Source of the DNA: Candidatus Apopatosoma intestinale
GTDB lineage: Bacteria > Bacillota > Clostridia > Oscillospirales > CAG-272
DNA length: 42,930 nucleotides
Assembly (NCBI GenBank): GCA_003524145.1
Contig: DODZ01000020.1
Coordinates: 139,285-182,214, forward strand
Direction of reading: 5' to 3'
The notes under the pieces were generated by a model, which did not search any database, was not told the origin of the DNA, and worked only from the letters and a program-made list of their open reading frames with translations. Shown here piece by piece: positions 42,501 to 42,930 of this stretch. Numbering within the stretch: the first letter of the stretch is position 1; every line of letters begins with the position of its first letter. The position numbers and the translations under genes were made by a program.

Positions 42501-42852
42501 GTTCTTTATGAGCTATATCATCACAAACTGTATTTTGATGGGTGCAACCATCGATTATGGTATCCTTATGTCAACGAACTATGTTCAGTACAGACAAACG
42601 CTCGATAAGAAAGAGGCTCTTGCTCGCTCGGTAGAGATCGCAATTCCTACCGTGTTTACGTCGGGATTGATACTCACGATATGCGGTTTCGTCGTAGGAA
42701 TCATATCGAGTCAAACGTCGATCTCGACAGTCGGATTCCTTCTCGGCAAGGGAACGCTTGTGTCGGTACTTATGATAACGCTCGTGCTTCCTTCCGTACT
42801 CTATCTGCTTGACGGATTTATTTTGAAACTGTCGATGAAAAAGAAACAGTAA
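39568..42852 (+). CDS. MMPL/RND-family transporter (1094 aa)
   Basis: The start ATG overlaps the previous gene; an alternative M at 39583 lacks a better site. One N-terminal membrane helix (~8-26) is followed by a ~140-residue extracytoplasmic domain, a cluster of membrane helices (~155-345), a very large second extracytoplasmic domain (~370-925) with coiled-coil character, and a final helix cluster (~930-1085). Two Asp-Tyr pairs typical of MMPL proton relay lie in membrane helices: D228-Y229 in 'SIDYSIVL' and D996-Y997 in 'TIDYGIL'. MMPL proteins export lipids, peptides or drugs by proton-motive force; this one resembles YdfJ-type proteins. TetR control suggests an inducible efflux role. The substrate is not deducible. 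Confidence 0.9.
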   Translation: MNTKFMKSKKYVIVALFVLAALLSVWLSDKVAINYNISDYLDESTETKISLNIIEDEFGKTGDVQVMIENIDTESAKDVVDTIKKIPNVLTVNFDEYDTNYYKDGDALFVVLVDGDEYSDTANAVVEDIRTALDDSFEGKINYGGSVVEKRTMREAIQNEIVFILAIAVCLVIAIMLIMAKSWIEPIILLIASGVAILINMGTNAIFGEISYITNAVAAILQLALSIDYSIVLLHGYRKAKENDVSSEKAMTSAIKDVIKPVSASALTTIAGLLALLFMTMRIGFDIGIVLMKGIIISALTSMTLLPALLLIFEKLMDKTAKRELVLKGKKLCSFAVKGSKAVVPIALALIIACGVLQFGNAYSFTDSKGSNTAIEDVFGSNNSVVVVYPNSNGSFDKESELADKLLTFKTADGKTVLKNYTAYSNTVRELYDIDMAARKLDISKSDVEMLFAMYHLYNGKVDVKFTTLDFVEYADYLTENDVDVQEFSDEEMEKTLRTLLMIDELMDGEHTAEEFHTLATTGVMEGTELDLFAVKQMYGLYLYGTLTDSTVNFETMLDYMIASGANENVADMFDEKTVADLTLLSGGIKQFKAQMEMPLTKEQFQGYMYQKYNAVIDAATATQIYGGYYLALGQQPQETIPFLNLMSFLVSQNQITDPVAVATINEYSTLYATVRTNYPYEQFLPILTQVATALSGEAPTIATSSEAVQQIYIIYFYEQNAFANAELDGRSFVEFVNEAYKTNSIVASQLEGDGKDLLEDMLLADEFLSDTAAYDYKEITEKISALQKEIKSLSTNATISSDKISGVYIKYATANDIIPDTPIMACDLLDFVSEHMNENELLVKKMTEDKREKVDSAKADMADAEELFLGNTYSRMIFSVDLPSESEESTRFVEHLTASVKEVFGNDAHVAGEMVSTYDLQKTFDTDNTLISIFTIISIFLIVMLVFRSLSLPVILVAVIQGAIWISMSTSLLTGPMFFMSYIITNCILMGATIDYGILMSTNYVQYRQTLDKKEALARSVEIAIPTVFTSGLILTICGFVVGIISSQTSISTVGFLLGKGTLVSVLMITLVLPSVLYLLDGFILKLSMKKKQ

Positions 42853-42858
42853 CCGAAA

Positions 42859-42890
42859 GAGGGCTGACGGAAAATAAACCGTCAGCCCTC
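42859..42890 (+). terminator. GGGCTGAC-family terminator of the MMPL operon
   Basis: GAGGGCTGACGG (42859-42870) and CCGTCAGCCCTC (42879-42890) pair over 12 bp around an A-rich 8-nt loop, 6 bp after the stop. The trailing AAAA-TTGCG sequence matches the one after 37826. Confidence 0.85.
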
Positions 42891-42930
42891 AAAACTTGCG
42901 TCGCAGAAAACCTGCTAAGAAAAGTCAATA

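Overview
The window is chromosomal DNA of an uncultured gut-type Clostridia bacterium (Firmicutes; order not resolvable by reading). This rests on near-consensus TTGACA-17 bp-TATAAT promoters, strong AGGAGG-type ribosome sites, moderate GC, and gene families typical of Oscillospirales/Christensenellales-like genomes: GGGQ-type beta-helix surface proteins, XRE/MerR sensors fused to large C-terminal domains, and MobP-type mobilizable elements. There are no rRNA genes, no intact tRNA genes and no CRISPR array.

Layout. 1-7661: dispersed repeats, a consensus promoter, a giant secreted beta-helix protein, and a 45-residue acidic peptide ending in a strong terminator. 7700-16830: housekeeping and regulatory genes. 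These are an MmcQ/YjbR protein; a MerR regulator with two copies of a C-terminal sensor-like domain and a classic 19-bp-spacer promoter; an XRE regulator; an unusually long ECF sigma factor (848 aa) with repeated C-terminal domains; an XRE-helical-repeat regulator; a P-loop kinase-like protein with a shortened P-loop; a tRNA-like T-arm scar; and a DUF1810 protein. 17047-24736: a defence-like island. It holds an AAA_14/DUF4143 ATPase, a membrane-anchored coiled-coil protein, a decayed type III restriction-modification pair (mod has an in-frame UGA, res a large internal deletion), and an overlapping TcmP/three-Cys radical-SAM pair. 24820-27660: MmcQ paralogue, macrodomain protein, TIGR04076 protein, ArsC/Spx-like protein and VWA protein.

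27.7-37.0 kb is a mobilizable element without a type IV secretion system. It contains an array of tight hairpins sharing a CATTTTG-like loop; a 966-residue protein that I read as a single-chain polymerase of the double-psi beta-barrel class (the QDE-1/cellular RdRP, YonO and RNAP beta' superfamily), with metal-site motif DYDSD; an excisionase-like HTH protein; a probable oriT region; a ribbon-helix-helix mobilization protein; a MobP-type relaxase fused to Sel1-like repeats; and two tandem tyrosine integrases. The polymerase is the most interesting item. The element presumably excises and integrates with Int/Xis, is nicked at oriT by RHH plus relaxase, and borrows another element's conjugation pore. 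The polymerase could serve replication priming, silencing or transcription of the element.

37.0-42.9 kb: a three-gene small-protein cassette under a perfect 16-bp inverted-repeat operator that overlaps its promoter, a SAM methyltransferase, and a TetR regulator divergent from a small acidic protein and an MMPL-type transporter. A GGGCTGAC/GTCAGCCC hairpin family recurs at five places across the window, partly as terminators.

All family names are from reading motifs; no search was run.
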